Position numbers and translations under genes: made by a program
Shown here: one piece after another, positions 37,593-48,835 of the stretch
How positions within the stretch are numbered: the first letter of the stretch is position 1
Layout of the letters: every line of letters starts with the position of its first letter
Notes under the pieces: generated by a model
What the model was told of the DNA's origin: nothing
The model's database searches: none
What the model saw: the letters and a program-made list of their open reading frames with translations, nothing else
From: an uncultured Pelagibacteraceae bacterium
GTDB lineage: Bacteria; Pseudomonadota; Alphaproteobacteria; Pelagibacterales; Pelagibacteraceae
Assembly: GCA_902589455.1 (NCBI GenBank)
Contig: CACISX010000001.1
Span: 1 to 64,000 of the forward strand
Reading direction: 5' to 3'
DNA: 64,000 bases

Positions 37593-39505
37593 AGAAAAAT
37601 TATCAATTTTTAAATGATATAAACTTTCCATCTGATTTAAGAAAAGTCTCTGAAAATAATTTACAAAAAGTTGCAGATGAGGTGAGAGAGGAAATGATAA
37701 GTGCTGTTTCAGAAACAGGAGGTCACCTTGGTGCTGGTTTAGGAGTGGTTGAATTGACGGTTGCACTTCATTATGTTTTTGATACTCCAAATGATAAATT
37801 AATATGGGACGTGGGTCATCAATCTTATCCACATAAAATTTTAACTGGCAGAAAAGATAAAATTAGAACTTTACGACAGGGTGATGGTTTATCAGGTTTT
37901 ACTAAAAGATCCGAAAGTGAATATGATCCATTTGGTGCTGCTCACAGTTCAACATCTATTTCATCAGCATTAGGTATTGCAGAAGCAAATAAATTAGAAA
38001 ATAAATCTTCCAATGTAATAGCTGTCATAGGTGATGGAGCAATTAGTGCAGGGATGGCCTACGAAGCCATGAATAATGCTGGAGCATCTAAGACAAAAAT
38101 GATTGTTATTTTAAATGATAACGACATGTCAATCGCAAAGCCAGTTGGAGCTATGAGAACCTACTTAGCCAAATTGTTTACTGGTAAAATATATTTTAGT
38201 CTTAGAGAAACCTTAAAATTAATTACATCTGCATTTTCAAAAAGATTCAGTGCTAAAGCAGGAAAAGCAGAGGATTTTTTCCGTTCTGCAGTTACTGGAG
38301 GTACATTATTTAGTTCACTAGGTTTTTATTATGCTGGTCCTATAGATGGTCACGATTTATCAAGCCTAGTTCCAATTTTAAAAAATGCAAAAGACTCAAG
38401 ACATCAGGGTCCAATAATGATCCATATTAAAACTCAAAAAGGAAAAGGTTATTCTTATGCTGAAAAAGCAAATGACCATTATCATGGAGTATCAAAATTT
38501 AATGTTGAGACGGGAGAACAGTTAAAGAGCAAATCTAATCTCCCAGCTTATACAAAAGTTTTTGCTAACACGTTAGTGAAACACGCAAAAAAAGATAGCA
38601 AAATAGTCGGAATAACAGCAGCTATGCCAGGAGGGACTGGTATGGATATTTTTGGAAAGGAGTTTCCAAACAGAATGTTTGATGTAGGAATAGCAGAACA
38701 ACATGCGGTAACTTTTGCTGCTGGTTTGGCGACCGAGGGGTATAAACCTTATGCTGCAATTTATTCTACTTTTTTACAAAGAGCATATGATCAAGTAGTC
38801 CATGATGTTGCCATCCAAAGTCTCCCAGTTAGATTTGCAATAGATAGAGCAGGATTAGTTGGAGCTGATGGATCAACGCATGCTGGATCATTTGATATAA
38901 CTTACTTATCAACTTTGCCTAACTTTGTAGTAATGGCAGCAAGTGATGAAGCTGAACTAGTTAAAATGATTAATACTTCAGTAGAAATAAATGATAGACC
39001 TTCTGCAATTAGATATCCAAGAGGAACAGGAGTTGGTGTTGATCTTCCATCAATAGATGAAAAAATTAAAATTGGCAAAGGAAGAATTGTTCAACAAGGA
39101 ACACAGGTCTGTATTTTAAACCTTGGTACTAGACTTGAGGAGTGTAAGTTAGCTGTAGAAAAATTAAATGCAAAAGGAATTTCAATAACTTTGATTGATG
39201 CTAGATTTGCTAAGCCTTTAGATGAAGAATTGATATTAAAATCTGCCAATGAACATGAGCTTATGATTACTGTTGAAGAAGGATCAATAGGAGGTTTTGG
39301 TTCTCATGTAAAAAATTTATTAGCTGAAAAAGGAGTATTTGATAAAGGTTTAAAATTTAGATCAATGACTTTACCAGATGAATTTATTGAACACGACGAT
39401 CCAAAAAAAATGTATGACAAAGCTGGATTGAATAGTTCTCAAATTTCTAAGAAAATTTTAGATATTTTTTTCCAAAAAGAGACAATAAGAGTTGTGAAAA
39501 ATTAA
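37589..39505 (+). CDS. dxs: 1-deoxy-D-xylulose-5-phosphate synthase
   Basis: The 638 residues form a full-length transketolase-like enzyme. It has [36 protein letters not shown], the TPP motif [17 protein letters not shown], and [19 protein letters not shown]. It commits pyruvate and glyceraldehyde 3-phosphate to isoprenoid (MEP) synthesis; TPP is needed, linking it to thiE/thiD. It ends the xseB-ispA-dxs operon and converges with aroC, 6 bases apart. Confidence 0.97.
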   Translation: MKKNYQFLNDINFPSDLRKVSENNLQKVADEVREEMISAVSETGGHLGAGLGVVELTVALHYVFDTPNDKLIWDVGHQSYPHKILTGRKDKIRTLRQGDGLSGFTKRSESEYDPFGAAHSSTSISSALGIAEANKLENKSSNVIAVIGDGAISAGMAYEAMNNAGASKTKMIVILNDNDMSIAKPVGAMRTYLAKLFTGKIYFSLRETLKLITSAFSKRFSAKAGKAEDFFRSAVTGGTLFSSLGFYYAGPIDGHDLSSLVPILKNAKDSRHQGPIMIHIKTQKGKGYSYAEKANDHYHGVSKFNVETGEQLKSKSNLPAYTKVFANTLVKHAKKDSKIVGITAAMPGGTGMDIFGKEFPNRMFDVGIAEQHAVTFAAGLATEGYKPYAAIYSTFLQRAYDQVVHDVAIQSLPVRFAIDRAGLVGADGSTHAGSFDITYLSTLPNFVVMAASDEAELVKMINTSVEINDRPSAIRYPRGTGVGVDLPSIDEKIKIGKGRIVQQGTQVCILNLGTRLEECKLAVEKLNAKGISITLIDARFAKPLDEELILKSANEHELMITVEEGSIGGFGSHVKNLLAEKGVFDKGLKFRSMTLPDEFIEHDDPKKMYDKAGLNSSQISKKILDIFFQKETIRVVKN

Positions 39506-39511
39506 TTTAAA

Positions 39512-40594
39512 CTAACTACATTGAGCTTTATTCATTAAATAGTGATCAAGCAAAACACAATTCATCATAGCCTCACCAATAGGAACAGCTCTAATACCTA
39601 CACAAGGATCATGTCTCCCTTTCACAGATATTGAGGTATTTTTCCCAAATTTATTTATAGTTTTTCTTCTAGTCAAAATTGAAGACGTTGGTTTGACAGC
39701 AAAAGATGCAATAATTTCTTGGCCCGTAGAAATTCCACCAAGGATTCCACCAGCGTTATTTGAGTTAAATTTTAATTTATTTGCTTTTGAAGAAATTTCA
39801 TCTGAATTTTGTTCTCCACTTAATTGTGCGGAGTTCATTCCTGCTCCAATATTTACACCTTTAACTGCATTAATACTCATCAGACCTGAAGCTATGTCAG
39901 TATCTAATTTTGAGTAAATTGGAGCACCTAAACCAACCGGGATACCCCTTGCTCTTATTTCAATCACTGCTCCACACGAAGATCCTGATTTTCTTACACC
40001 AAGCAAATATTTTTCCCATAATTTAATCATTGATTTATCTGGACAAAAAAATGGATTTTTTGAAATTACTTTATCGTTCCATTGGTTTGTATCACATCCA
40101 AGAATTCCTAGCTGTGTTACTGCACCAATTACTCTAAATTTTTTACCTAATTTTTTCTGAAGTACAACTTTTGCTATTGCACCAGCCGCAACACGTGCTG
40201 CAGTTTCTCTAGCGGAAGATCTACCACCACCTCTGTAATCTCTAATCCCATATTTTTTAAAATAAGTAAAATCAGCGTGGCCTGGTCTGAACTTGTCTTT
40301 GATATTGCTATAATCTTTAGATCTCATATCTTTGTTATAGATAATGAGAGAAATAGGTGTTCCTGTAGTTTTTCCCTCAAATAGTCCTGACAATATTTGA
40401 ACTTTATCGTCTTCTTTTCGTTGAGTTGTGAATTTAGATTGTCCAGGTTTTCTTTTGTCTAGTTCTGTCTGAATATCTTGCACTTTAAGATTAATATTTG
40501 GAGGACAACCATCAACAATGCAACCAATTGCAGGCCCATGGGACTCTCCCCAAGTTGTGAAACGAAATAGCTTTCCAAAAGTATTAAATGACAT
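39512..40594 (-). CDS. aroC: Chorismate synthase
   Basis: This 360-residue enzyme has the signatures [38 protein letters not shown] and [17 protein letters not shown]. It makes chorismate from EPSP, with reduced FMN, in the last step of the shikimate pathway. It is full length. It is divergent from pdxH, the FMN enzyme gene 33 bases away. Confidence 0.97.
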   Translation of the reverse strand: MSFNTFGKLFRFTTWGESHGPAIGCIVDGCPPNINLKVQDIQTELDKRKPGQSKFTTQRKEDDKVQILSGLFEGKTTGTPISLIIYNKDMRSKDYSNIKDKFRPGHADFTYFKKYGIRDYRGGGRSSARETAARVAAGAIAKVVLQKKLGKKFRVIGAVTQLGILGCDTNQWNDKVISKNPFFCPDKSMIKLWEKYLLGVRKSGSSCGAVIEIRARGIPVGLGAPIYSKLDTDIASGLMSINAVKGVNIGAGMNSAQLSGEQNSDEISSKANKLKFNSNNAGGILGGISTGQEIIASFAVKPTSSILTRRKTINKFGKNTSISVKGRHDPCVGIRAVPIGEAMMNCVLLDHYLMNKAQCS

Positions 40595-40627
40595 TATTTA
40601 TATTATATAGATTATTTTGTTTAAATT

Positions 40628-41254
40628 ATGAATCAAAAAAATTCTTTAGGTCTTAACAGTTGCTTTCTAGATTTAGATGATCCGATCCAATTATTTCATA
40701 AATGGATGGAGGAAGCAAAGAAAACAGAGCCAAATGACCCAAACGCTGTTTCTTTAGCCACATCAAATCAAAATAATATGCCTTCGGTTAGAATGGTTTT
40801 ACTTAAAGATTTTAGCAAAGATGGATTTGTATTTTATACAAATTTAAATAGTCAAAAAGGAAATGAATTAAAAGAAAATCCATATGCTGCGATGTGTTTT
40901 CATTGGAAAAGTCTTTTAAGACAAATAAGAATAAATGGAAAGGTTTCATTAGTTTCTGATCAGGTTGCAGATGAATATTATTCCTCTAGAGCATATGAAA
41001 GTCGAATAGGAGCATGGGCCTCCAAGCAAAGTGAAGAATTATATTCACGAGACCAATTAATAAAATCTATTCAAGATTATAAAAAAAAATTTAGTGATGA
41101 AGCAGATGTACCAAGACCAAGTTACTGGTCTGGATGGATTTTATCTCCAGATAGTGTTGAATTTTGGCTAGATGGTGAGAACAGAATTCACGAGAGATTA
41201 AAATACAATAAAGATAACTCTGGAAAGTGGATAAAGTCTTTATTAAGTCCTTAA
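40628..41254 (+). CDS. pdxH: Pyridoxamine/pyridoxine 5'-phosphate oxidase
   Basis: This 208-residue FMN enzyme has PNAVSLATSNQNNMPSVRMV, FVFYTNLNSQKGNEL, ESRIGAWASKQSE and the C-terminal signature VEFWLDGENRIHERLKY. It forms pyridoxal 5'-phosphate. The stop overlaps the convergent ispB stop by 4 bases. Confidence 0.95.
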   Translation: MNQKNSLGLNSCFLDLDDPIQLFHKWMEEAKKTEPNDPNAVSLATSNQNNMPSVRMVLLKDFSKDGFVFYTNLNSQKGNELKENPYAAMCFHWKSLLRQIRINGKVSLVSDQVADEYYSSRAYESRIGAWASKQSEELYSRDQLIKSIQDYKKKFSDEADVPRPSYWSGWILSPDSVEFWLDGENRIHERLKYNKDNSGKWIKSLLSP

Positions 41255-42264
41255 AAATTTCTTGATAAACTAAATGATGTTAATCTTTTTAGAATATTTT
41301 TTTCTTTAGAGTCTTTAAATACACTTAGAGAATTTGAGGCTAAATTTATATAGTGCTGTGCTTTTTGATAGCATTCCTGAATTATTTTATACTTGTTTGT
41401 GAGAGCAATAATTTCATTAAAGTCATCTCTTGTTCTTAACTTTTTTTTAAACATATTTGATAAAATTTTTTTTTCATCATTTCCTAATTTTTGAAAAAGT
41501 AAAATTATTGGTAAGGTAATTTTTCCTTCAAAAAAATCTTGACCAACTTTTTTACCAAATAGTTTGAGCTCAGCATTATAGTCTAGTGTATCATCTGCTA
41601 TTTGAAAAGTTAATCCCAAGTTTCTTCCATAAAATTCTAAAGCATCTTTTTCTTTATTTTCAGCATCAGATAAAATTGCACCAACTTTAGTTGCTGCTGC
41701 AAATAACTCAGCAGTTTTAGCTGAGATTATTTTTAAATATGTTTCTTCCAGCATATCAACTTCACCTTTGTGTTGAAGTTGCAGAACTTCTCCCTGAGCA
41801 ATTTTAGATGAAGTGGACGATAATAATTTTAAAACTTCTAGGTTTCCGTCTTCTACCATCATTTCAAAGCATCTACTCAATAGATAATCTCCTATTAAAA
41901 CTGAGGAATGATTATCCCAAACTTTGTTTAAAGTTTCTTTTCCTCTTCTAACAGTGCCTTCGTCAATTACATCATCATGCATTAATGTTGCGCTGTGAAT
42001 TAATTCAACACATGCAGCTAAATTTACATCTCTAGAGCCTTTAGAGTAACCACATAATTTTGCACTACCCAACGTTAGTAAAGCTCTTAGTCTTTTTCCT
42101 CCAGTTTCTATGTGATAATCTGTCATTTTTTGTACCAGCTGTACGTCACTATATAATTTTGATTTTATTTTTTCTTCGGTCAAAATGAGTTTTTCTTCAA
42201 CCGAGTCTCTAAGCTGAAAATATGAATCATTTATCTGATTTTTAAGCTGTACAACTGTTCCCAT
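41251..42264 (-). CDS. ispB: Long-chain polyprenyl diphosphate synthase
   Basis: This 337-residue trans-prenyltransferase has GGKRLRALL, the first Asp-rich motif LMHDDVIDEGTVRRGKETLN and the second FQIADDTLDY. Small residues before the first motif (VELIHSATLMHDD) are typical of long-chain (octa/decaprenyl) enzymes that build the ubiquinone tail. It is separate from ispA at 36720. The exact chain length cannot be read by eye. Confidence 0.92.
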   Translation of the reverse strand: MGTVVQLKNQINDSYFQLRDSVEEKLILTEEKIKSKLYSDVQLVQKMTDYHIETGGKRLRALLTLGSAKLCGYSKGSRDVNLAACVELIHSATLMHDDVIDEGTVRRGKETLNKVWDNHSSVLIGDYLLSRCFEMMVEDGNLEVLKLLSSTSSKIAQGEVLQLQHKGEVDMLEETYLKIISAKTAELFAAATKVGAILSDAENKEKDALEFYGRNLGLTFQIADDTLDYNAELKLFGKKVGQDFFEGKITLPIILLFQKLGNDEKKILSNMFKKKLRTRDDFNEIIALTNKYKIIQECYQKAQHYINLASNSLSVFKDSKEKNILKRLTSFSLSRNF

Positions 42265-42378
42265 AACAATTTTAAATTAGTATAATTTGTTTATATATAT
42301 TACTTATCAATTGACGCACCAGTTTCTTCAATTATAAGTAGTCTTTATATTCAATAAATAATTCTATAAGACTTACCT

Positions 42379-43185
42379 ATGTTCTCTTTTTTTAAAAAGA
42401 AAAAAATTGTTGCTCACTTAAAATTAAGTGGAGTTATTGGTAATGCTGGAAAATTTAAACAAGGTATTGATTTTGCAGGTCAAGAAGAATTAATTAGAAA
42501 GGCTTTTTCTCTGAAAAAAGCGGCATGTGTTGCTATATCAATCAATTCTCCAGGAGGATCACCAGTTCAATCTCATTTAATCTTCAGTTTTATTAGACAA
42601 CAAGCAAAAAAACACAAAAAAAAAGTTATTGTATTTGCTGAAGACGTAGCAGCTTCTGGAGGTTATTTGATTTCTTGTGCTGGGGACGAAATTTATGCAA
42701 ATTCAAGTTCAATAATTGGATCTATAGGGGTGATATATTCTTCTTTTGGATTTACTGAGTTGATAAAAAAAATTGGAGTTGAAAGAAGAGTCCATACTGC
42801 TGGTAAAAACAAAAGTACACTTGATCCATTTTTAGATGAAAAAAACGAGGATATTGAAAGATTAAAAAATATTCAATTGGATCTTCATAAAGACTTTATA
42901 GATGTTGTTGAAAAAAGCAGAGGATCAAAATTAAACAAATCTGATGTAGAACTTTTTTCAGGTGAGTTTTGGTCAGGAAGTAGAGCAAAAAATTTAGGAT
43001 TGATTGACGGAATAGGTAACGCACATGAAATATTAAAAGAGAAATTTGGTGAAGACGTAATTATTAAAAAATTTGAAAAATCAAAAGGATGGTTAAGTCA
43101 AAAACTTTCTTCATCTAGCAATCAAGTAGATCAAATTGCAAGTATTTTAGATGAAAGATCAATTTGGCAAAGATATGGTTTCTAA
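42379..43185 (+). CDS. S49 family peptidase (SppA/SohB-like)
   Basis: The 268 residues contain one half-type S49 domain: [16 protein letters not shown], then the nucleophile Ser in [34 protein letters not shown] and the general-base Lys in [13 protein letters not shown]. SppA-like enzymes degrade signal peptides left in the membrane. No clear N-terminal membrane helix or signal is visible (start [18 protein letters not shown]), so the protein may be peripheral or cytoplasmic. The end overlaps glyQ. Confidence 0.88.
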   Translation: MFSFFKKKKIVAHLKLSGVIGNAGKFKQGIDFAGQEELIRKAFSLKKAACVAISINSPGGSPVQSHLIFSFIRQQAKKHKKKVIVFAEDVAASGGYLISCAGDEIYANSSSIIGSIGVIYSSFGFTELIKKIGVERRVHTAGKNKSTLDPFLDEKNEDIERLKNIQLDLHKDFIDVVEKSRGSKLNKSDVELFSGEFWSGSRAKNLGLIDGIGNAHEILKEKFGEDVIIKKFEKSKGWLSQKLSSSSNQVDQIASILDERSIWQRYGF

Positions 43186-44056
43186 AGTAAAAAAAGAAAA
43201 AAAAAAAATTCAAACATTCCAAGAAACAATTTTAAATCTTCAGAAATTTTGGAGTAAAAAAGGATGTATTATTCTTCAGCCGTACGATATGGAGGTTGGT
43301 GCAGGAACTTTTCATCCAGCTACTACTCTAAGATCACTTGGAAATAAACCATGGAAAGCAGCTTATGTACAACCATCAAGAAGACCTACGGATGGAAGAT
43401 ATGGAGACAATCCAAACAGGTTACAACACTATTATCAATTTCAAGTTTTAATTAAACCTTCTCCTGAAAATATAAAAAAACTTTATCTAAATAGTTTGTC
43501 TACTATAGGAATAGATCATAATGATCATGATATAAGGTTTGTTGAAGATGATTGGGAAAGTCCAACATTAGGTGCCGCAGGATTGGGATGGGAAGTATGG
43601 TGTGATGGAATGGAAATTACTCAATTCACCTATTTTCAACAAATGGCTGGATTTGATTGTAAACCTGTATCAGTTGAAATCACTTATGGCTTAGAAAGAA
43701 TTTGCATGTTCACTCAAAAAGAAAAAAATGTTTATGATTTATTGTGGAACGATGAAGGTATAAAATATAACGAAGTTTTTCATCAAGCTGAAAAAGAATT
43801 TTCAGCATACAATTTTGAATATGCGAATGTAGAAACACTTTTGAAAATGTTTGAGATGCATGAGTCTGAGGCAAAAGATTTGGTAGAAAAAAAAATTTCT
43901 TTACCAGCATATGATCAATGTTTAAAAGCCAGTCATGTGTTTAATATTTTAGATGCAAGAGGTGCAATCAGTGTTGCACAAAGAGCAGGTTATATTGCTA
44001 GAATAAGAGATATTACAAAATCTGCAGCAGGCGTTTGGTTAGATAGTCAAAAATAA
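43175..44056 (+). CDS. glyQ: Glycyl-tRNA synthetase alpha subunit
   Basis: This is the catalytic chain of the tetrameric bacterial Gly[54 protein letters not shown] set the start at ATG 43175 (293 residues), overlapping the peptidase gene by 11 bases; the earlier in-frame ATG at 43151 would add eight residues that look like readthrough of the peptidase end. The stop overlaps the glyS start by one base. Confidence 0.95.
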   Translation: MVSKVKKEKKKIQTFQETILNLQKFWSKKGCIILQPYDMEVGAGTFHPATTLRSLGNKPWKAAYVQPSRRPTDGRYGDNPNRLQHYYQFQVLIKPSPENIKKLYLNSLSTIGIDHNDHDIRFVEDDWESPTLGAAGLGWEVWCDGMEITQFTYFQQMAGFDCKPVSVEITYGLERICMFTQKEKNVYDLLWNDEGIKYNEVFHQAEKEFSAYNFEYANVETLLKMFEMHESEAKDLVEKKISLPAYDQCLKASHVFNILDARGAISVAQRAGYIARIRDITKSAAGVWLDSQK

Positions 44057-46122
44057 TGTCAGAGTTTTTTTTAGAATTATTTAGTGAAGAAATACCTTCA
44101 AATCTTCAACAAAATTTAAGGGAAGACTTACTTAAAAGTTTTAATGAATTATTTTTAAAAAAATCAATTTTATTTAAAAAAAGCTCATCATACTCAACAC
44201 CAAACAGACTAGTGGTATTGTTTGAAGGTGTAAAAAAACATGTTGTACTAAAATCCGAAGAGATTAAGGGTCCAAATATTCAGTCACCAGAGGTAGCATT
44301 GGAGGGGTTTATTAGGTCAAATAAAATCTTAAAAAAAGATCTCTATCAAAAGAAAACCGATAAAGGAGAATTTTATTTTTTCAAGACAAAATCAAAAAAA
44401 TTGCAGACACATGAATTGCTACAGGAATGTATTCCAATTTTATTAAATAAAATTCAATGGAAAAAATCAATGTATTGGGGAACTTTTGACTTAAATTGGG
44501 GGAGACCATTAAAATCAATTCTAGCTGTATTTGATAAAAAAAAATTAAATTTTAATTTTCATCACCTAACATCTTCTAATTCAACTTTTATTGATAAAGA
44601 ATTTGAGGAAAATAAAAAGTCGTTTTTAGAATTTAAAAATTATAAAAGTTTTTTTAAAAAAATTGACATCATCGTTGATCACAATGAAAGAAAAAAGTTA
44701 ATAGAAAAAAAATTCAATAATATATTAAAAAATAAAAATATTAAGATTCAACATAATCCTAGATTACTTAATGAGGTTGTAGATTTAACAGATCAACCAA
44801 ATATCCTTCTTTGTGAATTTGATAAGAAATTTTTAAATATTCCAAAAGAAATATTAATTATTACCATGCAATACCATCAAAAATATTTTCCTATATTTGA
44901 TAATAAAGAAAATATTACCAATGAGTTTTTAGTGGTTGCAAACAAAAAAGATAAAAAGGGATTAATTAAGTTAGGAAATGAAAGAGTGGTTGAAGCAAGA
45001 TTAAGTGATGCAGAATTTTTTTGGAATAAAGATAAATCTCAAAATATGGTCAAAAAAGTTACTGATTTAAAATCAATGAATTATTTTAAAGGATTAGGAA
45101 GTTATTTCGATAAAGCCCAAAGAATGAGAAAATTGGGTGGAATGATATCTGATGAACTTTTAATCAGTAAAGAAAAAGTTGAGTTATCAGCATCAATTTG
45201 TAAAGTTGATTTATTATCAGAACTAGTGAGTGAATTTCCAGAACTCCAAGGTGTGATGGGAGGTTATTTTGCTAACGAACAAGGTTTTGATAAAGATTTG
45301 GTGTTGGCCATAAGTGAGCAATATTTACCATCTGGTTCTGGGTCAAGAATTCCAAAAAAACCATTTAGCATAGCCCTTTCTTTGGCTGATAAGATAGATA
45401 CTTTAGTTGGTTTTTTTGGTTTAAATCAAAAGCCAACAAGTTCTAAAGATCCATATGCTCTAAGACGATTAGCATTAGGGGTAATAAGAATAATAATTGA
45501 AAATAAAAAAGATTTTAAAATAAAAGATCTAATTAATTATTCTTCAAGCCTGTATTTAGATCAAGGTTTTGAAATTGATAACAAATCTTTACAAACTGAA
45601 TTATCAGATTTTTTAATGGATAGATTAAAATATCATATGAAGGAAGAAAATATTAGAAATGATATAATTCAAGCATCAACTAGTTCTTTTAACTTAGATC
45701 AATCTGTTATTATTTTTAATAAAGCTAAACATTTAAATAAAATTATTAACAAATCAGATGGTTTAGATATTATTGCAAGCTATAAACGAGCTTCAAACAT
45801 TTTAGACGGTGAATTAAAAAATGATAAAATAGAATTATCAAATACAACTGACCCTGGTATTTTTAAAACTGAGTTAGAAAAAAACCTATTTAAAAAAATT
45901 AGCGAATTAAGGAAATATTTTTCAGGAATTAATAAAGATGAAAATTATGTTCAAACATTGGACAATCTAGCTAGCGTCAAAAGAGAGGTGTTTGATTTTT
46001 TTGACAATGTAATTGTGAACGAAGATGATCCGGTCATAAAGAAGAATAGGCTGGAACTAATCCAAATGATGTGTAAAACATTCAACAATTATGTTAATTT
46101 TTCTCTAATCGACTCCCATTAA
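44056..46122 (+). CDS. glyS: Glycyl-tRNA synthetase beta subunit
   Basis: The 688-residue beta chain starts SEFFLELFSEEIPSNLQQ. It has ITMQYHQKYFPIFD, VEARLSDAEFFWNKDK, and the HD-like region LCKVDLLSELVSEFPELQGV (here written ICKVDLLSELV) followed by KPTSSKDPYALRRLALGVIR. It contributes to tRNA binding and anticodon recognition. It is full length and is directly followed by ppdK with a one-base overlap. Confidence 0.96.
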   Translation: MSEFFLELFSEEIPSNLQQNLREDLLKSFNELFLKKSILFKKSSSYSTPNRLVVLFEGVKKHVVLKSEEIKGPNIQSPEVALEGFIRSNKILKKDLYQKKTDKGEFYFFKTKSKKLQTHELLQECIPILLNKIQWKKSMYWGTFDLNWGRPLKSILAVFDKKKLNFNFHHLTSSNSTFIDKEFEENKKSFLEFKNYKSFFKKIDIIVDHNERKKLIEKKFNNILKNKNIKIQHNPRLLNEVVDLTDQPNILLCEFDKKFLNIPKEILIITMQYHQKYFPIFDNKENITNEFLVVANKKDKKGLIKLGNERVVEARLSDAEFFWNKDKSQNMVKKVTDLKSMNYFKGLGSYFDKAQRMRKLGGMISDELLISKEKVELSASICKVDLLSELVSEFPELQGVMGGYFANEQGFDKDLVLAISEQYLPSGSGSRIPKKPFSIALSLADKIDTLVGFFGLNQKPTSSKDPYALRRLALGVIRIIIENKKDFKIKDLINYSSSLYLDQGFEIDNKSLQTELSDFLMDRLKYHMKEENIRNDIIQASTSSFNLDQSVIIFNKAKHLNKIINKSDGLDIIASYKRASNILDGELKNDKIELSNTTDPGIFKTELEKNLFKKISELRKYFSGINKDENYVQTLDNLASVKREVFDFFDNVIVNEDDPVIKKNRLELIQMMCKTFNNYVNFSLIDSH

Positions 46123-48782
46123 TGAAAAAACTTATATTAAACTTTAATTCTAAGGATAGTAAAAAAATTAAAAATCCTAAAAATTTTTTAGGAGGAAAAG
46201 GTGCTAATCTTTCTGAAATGGGAAGAATGGGTCTTCCAGTGCCTCCTGGTTTTACAATATCTACAAAAGTTTGTGAAATTTTTTATAAGGATAAAAAAAA
46301 ATTAAATAAAAATTTAATTTATCAAATTAAAAAAGAATTAAAATTAATTGAAAAAGATGTTTCTAAAAAATTTGGAGACTTAAAAAATCCACTTTTGTTA
46401 TCTGTACGTTCTGGCGCAAGAGTATCAATGCCAGGTATGATGGATACTATTCTAAATCTGGGTCTGAACGACAAAACAGTTAAAGCTTTAGCAATTAAAA
46501 CTTCAAATGGAAGATTTGCTAAAGACAGTTATAGAAGATTTATTCAAATGTACGGTAATGTGGTAATGGGTGTCGAAGGTTATCATTTTGAGGAATTAAT
46601 TGAAAATTATAAACTTACGAAAGGTGTTTTGTTAGATACAGATTTAGATGAAAGTGATTGGGATGGATTAATTGAAGATTTTAAAAGAACAGTAAGAGAA
46701 AAGGCAAAAAAAGATTTTCCTCAAGATGTTTACGAACAATTGCTAGGAGCAATAAGTGCTGTATTGTTGTCTTGGGAAAGTAATAGAGCAAAAGTTTATA
46801 GAAAAATAAATCAAATTCCAGCTGAGTGGGGAACTGCTGTAAATGTACAATCAATGGTGTTTGGAAATATGGGTGATGATTGTGCAACAGGAGTTGTGTT
46901 TACAAGAAATCCATCAGATGGTTCAAATGAAATATATGGTGAGTATTTAATAAATGCACAAGGCGAAGATGTTGTAGCAGGTACAAGGACTCCTCAATAC
47001 ATTACAAAAAAAGCTAGGCGAGATGCCAAAGTAAAAGAATTATCAATGGAAGAATCTATGCCAAAAGCCTTCAAAGAACTTCAAAAAATTTTAAAAAAAT
47101 TAGAAATATATTACAAGGATATGCAAGACGTAGAGTTTACAGTTGAAAGTAATAAACTATGGATGCTTCAAACAAGATCAGGAAAAAGAACAGCAAAATC
47201 TGCAATCAAAATTGCAGTTGATATGGTTAAAGAAAAATTAATTTCTAAAAAAGAAGCTGTATTAAGAATTGATCCAAACTCACTGGATACACTTTTGCAC
47301 CCTACTTTGGATGAAAAAAGTTCAATTAATGTAATTGCGAATGGTTTGCCAGCATCACCAGGCGCAGCAAGTGGTAAAGTTGTATTTACATCAGAAGAGG
47401 CTGAAAGATTAACCGCAATCATGCAAGATACAATTTTGGTAAGAGTAGAGACCTCTCCAGAAGATATACAAGGAATGCATGCTGCTAAAGGAATTTTGAC
47501 GGCTAGAGGAGGAATGACAAGTCATGCAGCTGTTGTTGCAAGAGGTATGGGTAGACCATGTGTATCAGGATCAAGTGAAATTGATATAAACTATGAAAAT
47601 AAATCTTTTAAAACTTCTTCAATGGAGATTAAAGAAGGAGACATAATCACTATTGATGGCTCAACTGGAAGAATTATTGCTGGAAGTGTTTCAACTGTAA
47701 AACCTGAAATATCTGGTGATTTTTCCAAGCTAATGTCTTGGGCTGATAATTTTAGAAAACTAAAAGTAAGGACAAATTCTGAGACCCCAAAAGATACTAA
47801 AACAGCAAAAGATTTTGGTGCTGAGGGTATTGGATTATGCAGAACTGAACATATGTTTTTTGATGAAGAACGAATTTTGTCTGTAAGAGAAATGATTTTA
47901 TCTAAAACAAAAGAAGACAGAGCAATAGCATTACGAAAACTGTTACCGCATCAAAGAAAAGATTTTATAGATATTTTTAAAATTATGAGTGGATTACCAG
48001 TCACAGTTAGATTGTTGGACCCACCATTACATGAATTTTTACCACGTACAGAAAAGGAAATTAATGAGGTTGCTAATATAGTTAACCTCCCAGTTAAAGA
48101 GGTTGAGTCAAGAATTGAAGAGCTCCATGAGCAAAATCCCATGCTAGGTCATAGAGGTTGTCGTTTAGGAATATCTTTTCCTGAAATTTATGAAATGCAA
48201 TGTAAAGCAATATTTGAAGCTTTAGTACAACTCAAAAAAAGTAAAATTAAAACTGCATTTCCTGAAATAATGATACCTTTAGTATCTACAGAGGCTGAGA
48301 TAAAAATAATGAAAGACTTAGTCATTAGAACAGCAAGTCAAGTTCAACAAGAACATAAATTGAATATAGAATTTTCAGTAGGAACAATGATTGAATTACC
48401 TAGAGCAGCAATAAAAGCAAAAGAAATTGCTAAGCATGCAGAATTTTTTAGTTTTGGAACAAATGATTTAACACAAACAACTTTTGGAATAAGCAGAGAT
48501 GATAGTGGAAAATTTTTAAACGATTATTTAGAAAATAAAATATTTTCTGTAGATCCTTTTGTTTCAATAGATGAAGGTGTTTCAGATTTAGTGGAAATAG
48601 CAGTTGAAAAAGGAAGAAAACAAAACAAAAATCTAAAATTAGGTATCTGTGGAGAGCATGGGGGTGATCCAAATAGTATATCTTTTTGCGCTAAAGTAGG
48701 ATTGAATTACGTTTCATGTTCACCTTATAGAGTTCCAGTTGCAAGATTAGCTGCTGCTCAATCAGAACTAAAGAAAGTCTAA
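46122..48782 (+). CDS. ppdK: Pyruvate, phosphate dikinase
   Basis: This 886-residue enzyme has the nucleotide-binding N-terminus (NFLGGKGANLSEMGRMGLPV, SVRSGARVSMPGMMDTIL), the swivelling phosphohistidine domain GGMTSHAAVVARGMGRPCV, and the PEP/pyruvate barrel with GAEGIGLCRTEHMFF and GICGEHGGDPNSI. It interconverts pyruvate, ATP and Pi with PEP, AMP and PPi, so it can serve gluconeogenesis or replace pyruvate kinase. With fba, pgk and gap it supports a sugar-forming route in this organism. Operon with glyQS. Confidence 0.97.
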   Translation: MKKLILNFNSKDSKKIKNPKNFLGGKGANLSEMGRMGLPVPPGFTISTKVCEIFYKDKKKLNKNLIYQIKKELKLIEKDVSKKFGDLKNPLLLSVRSGARVSMPGMMDTILNLGLNDKTVKALAIKTSNGRFAKDSYRRFIQMYGNVVMGVEGYHFEELIENYKLTKGVLLDTDLDESDWDGLIEDFKRTVREKAKKDFPQDVYEQLLGAISAVLLSWESNRAKVYRKINQIPAEWGTAVNVQSMVFGNMGDDCATGVVFTRNPSDGSNEIYGEYLINAQGEDVVAGTRTPQYITKKARRDAKVKELSMEESMPKAFKELQKILKKLEIYYKDMQDVEFTVESNKLWMLQTRSGKRTAKSAIKIAVDMVKEKLISKKEAVLRIDPNSLDTLLHPTLDEKSSINVIANGLPASPGAASGKVVFTSEEAERLTAIMQDTILVRVETSPEDIQGMHAAKGILTARGGMTSHAAVVARGMGRPCVSGSSEIDINYENKSFKTSSMEIKEGDIITIDGSTGRIIAGSVSTVKPEISGDFSKLMSWADNFRKLKVRTNSETPKDTKTAKDFGAEGIGLCRTEHMFFDEERILSVREMILSKTKEDRAIALRKLLPHQRKDFIDIFKIMSGLPVTVRLLDPPLHEFLPRTEKEINEVANIVNLPVKEVESRIEELHEQNPMLGHRGCRLGISFPEIYEMQCKAIFEALVQLKKSKIKTAFPEIMIPLVSTEAEIKIMKDLVIRTASQVQQEHKLNIEFSVGTMIELPRAAIKAKEIAKHAEFFSFGTNDLTQTTFGISRDDSGKFLNDYLENKIFSVDPFVSIDEGVSDLVEIAVEKGRKQNKNLKLGICGEHGGDPNSISFCAKVGLNYVSCSPYRVPVARLAAAQSELKKV

Positions 48783-48835
48783 TTAAATTTGTATTTTTAA
48801 GAAAATATTAATATTTATATTTGAATTTTTATTTA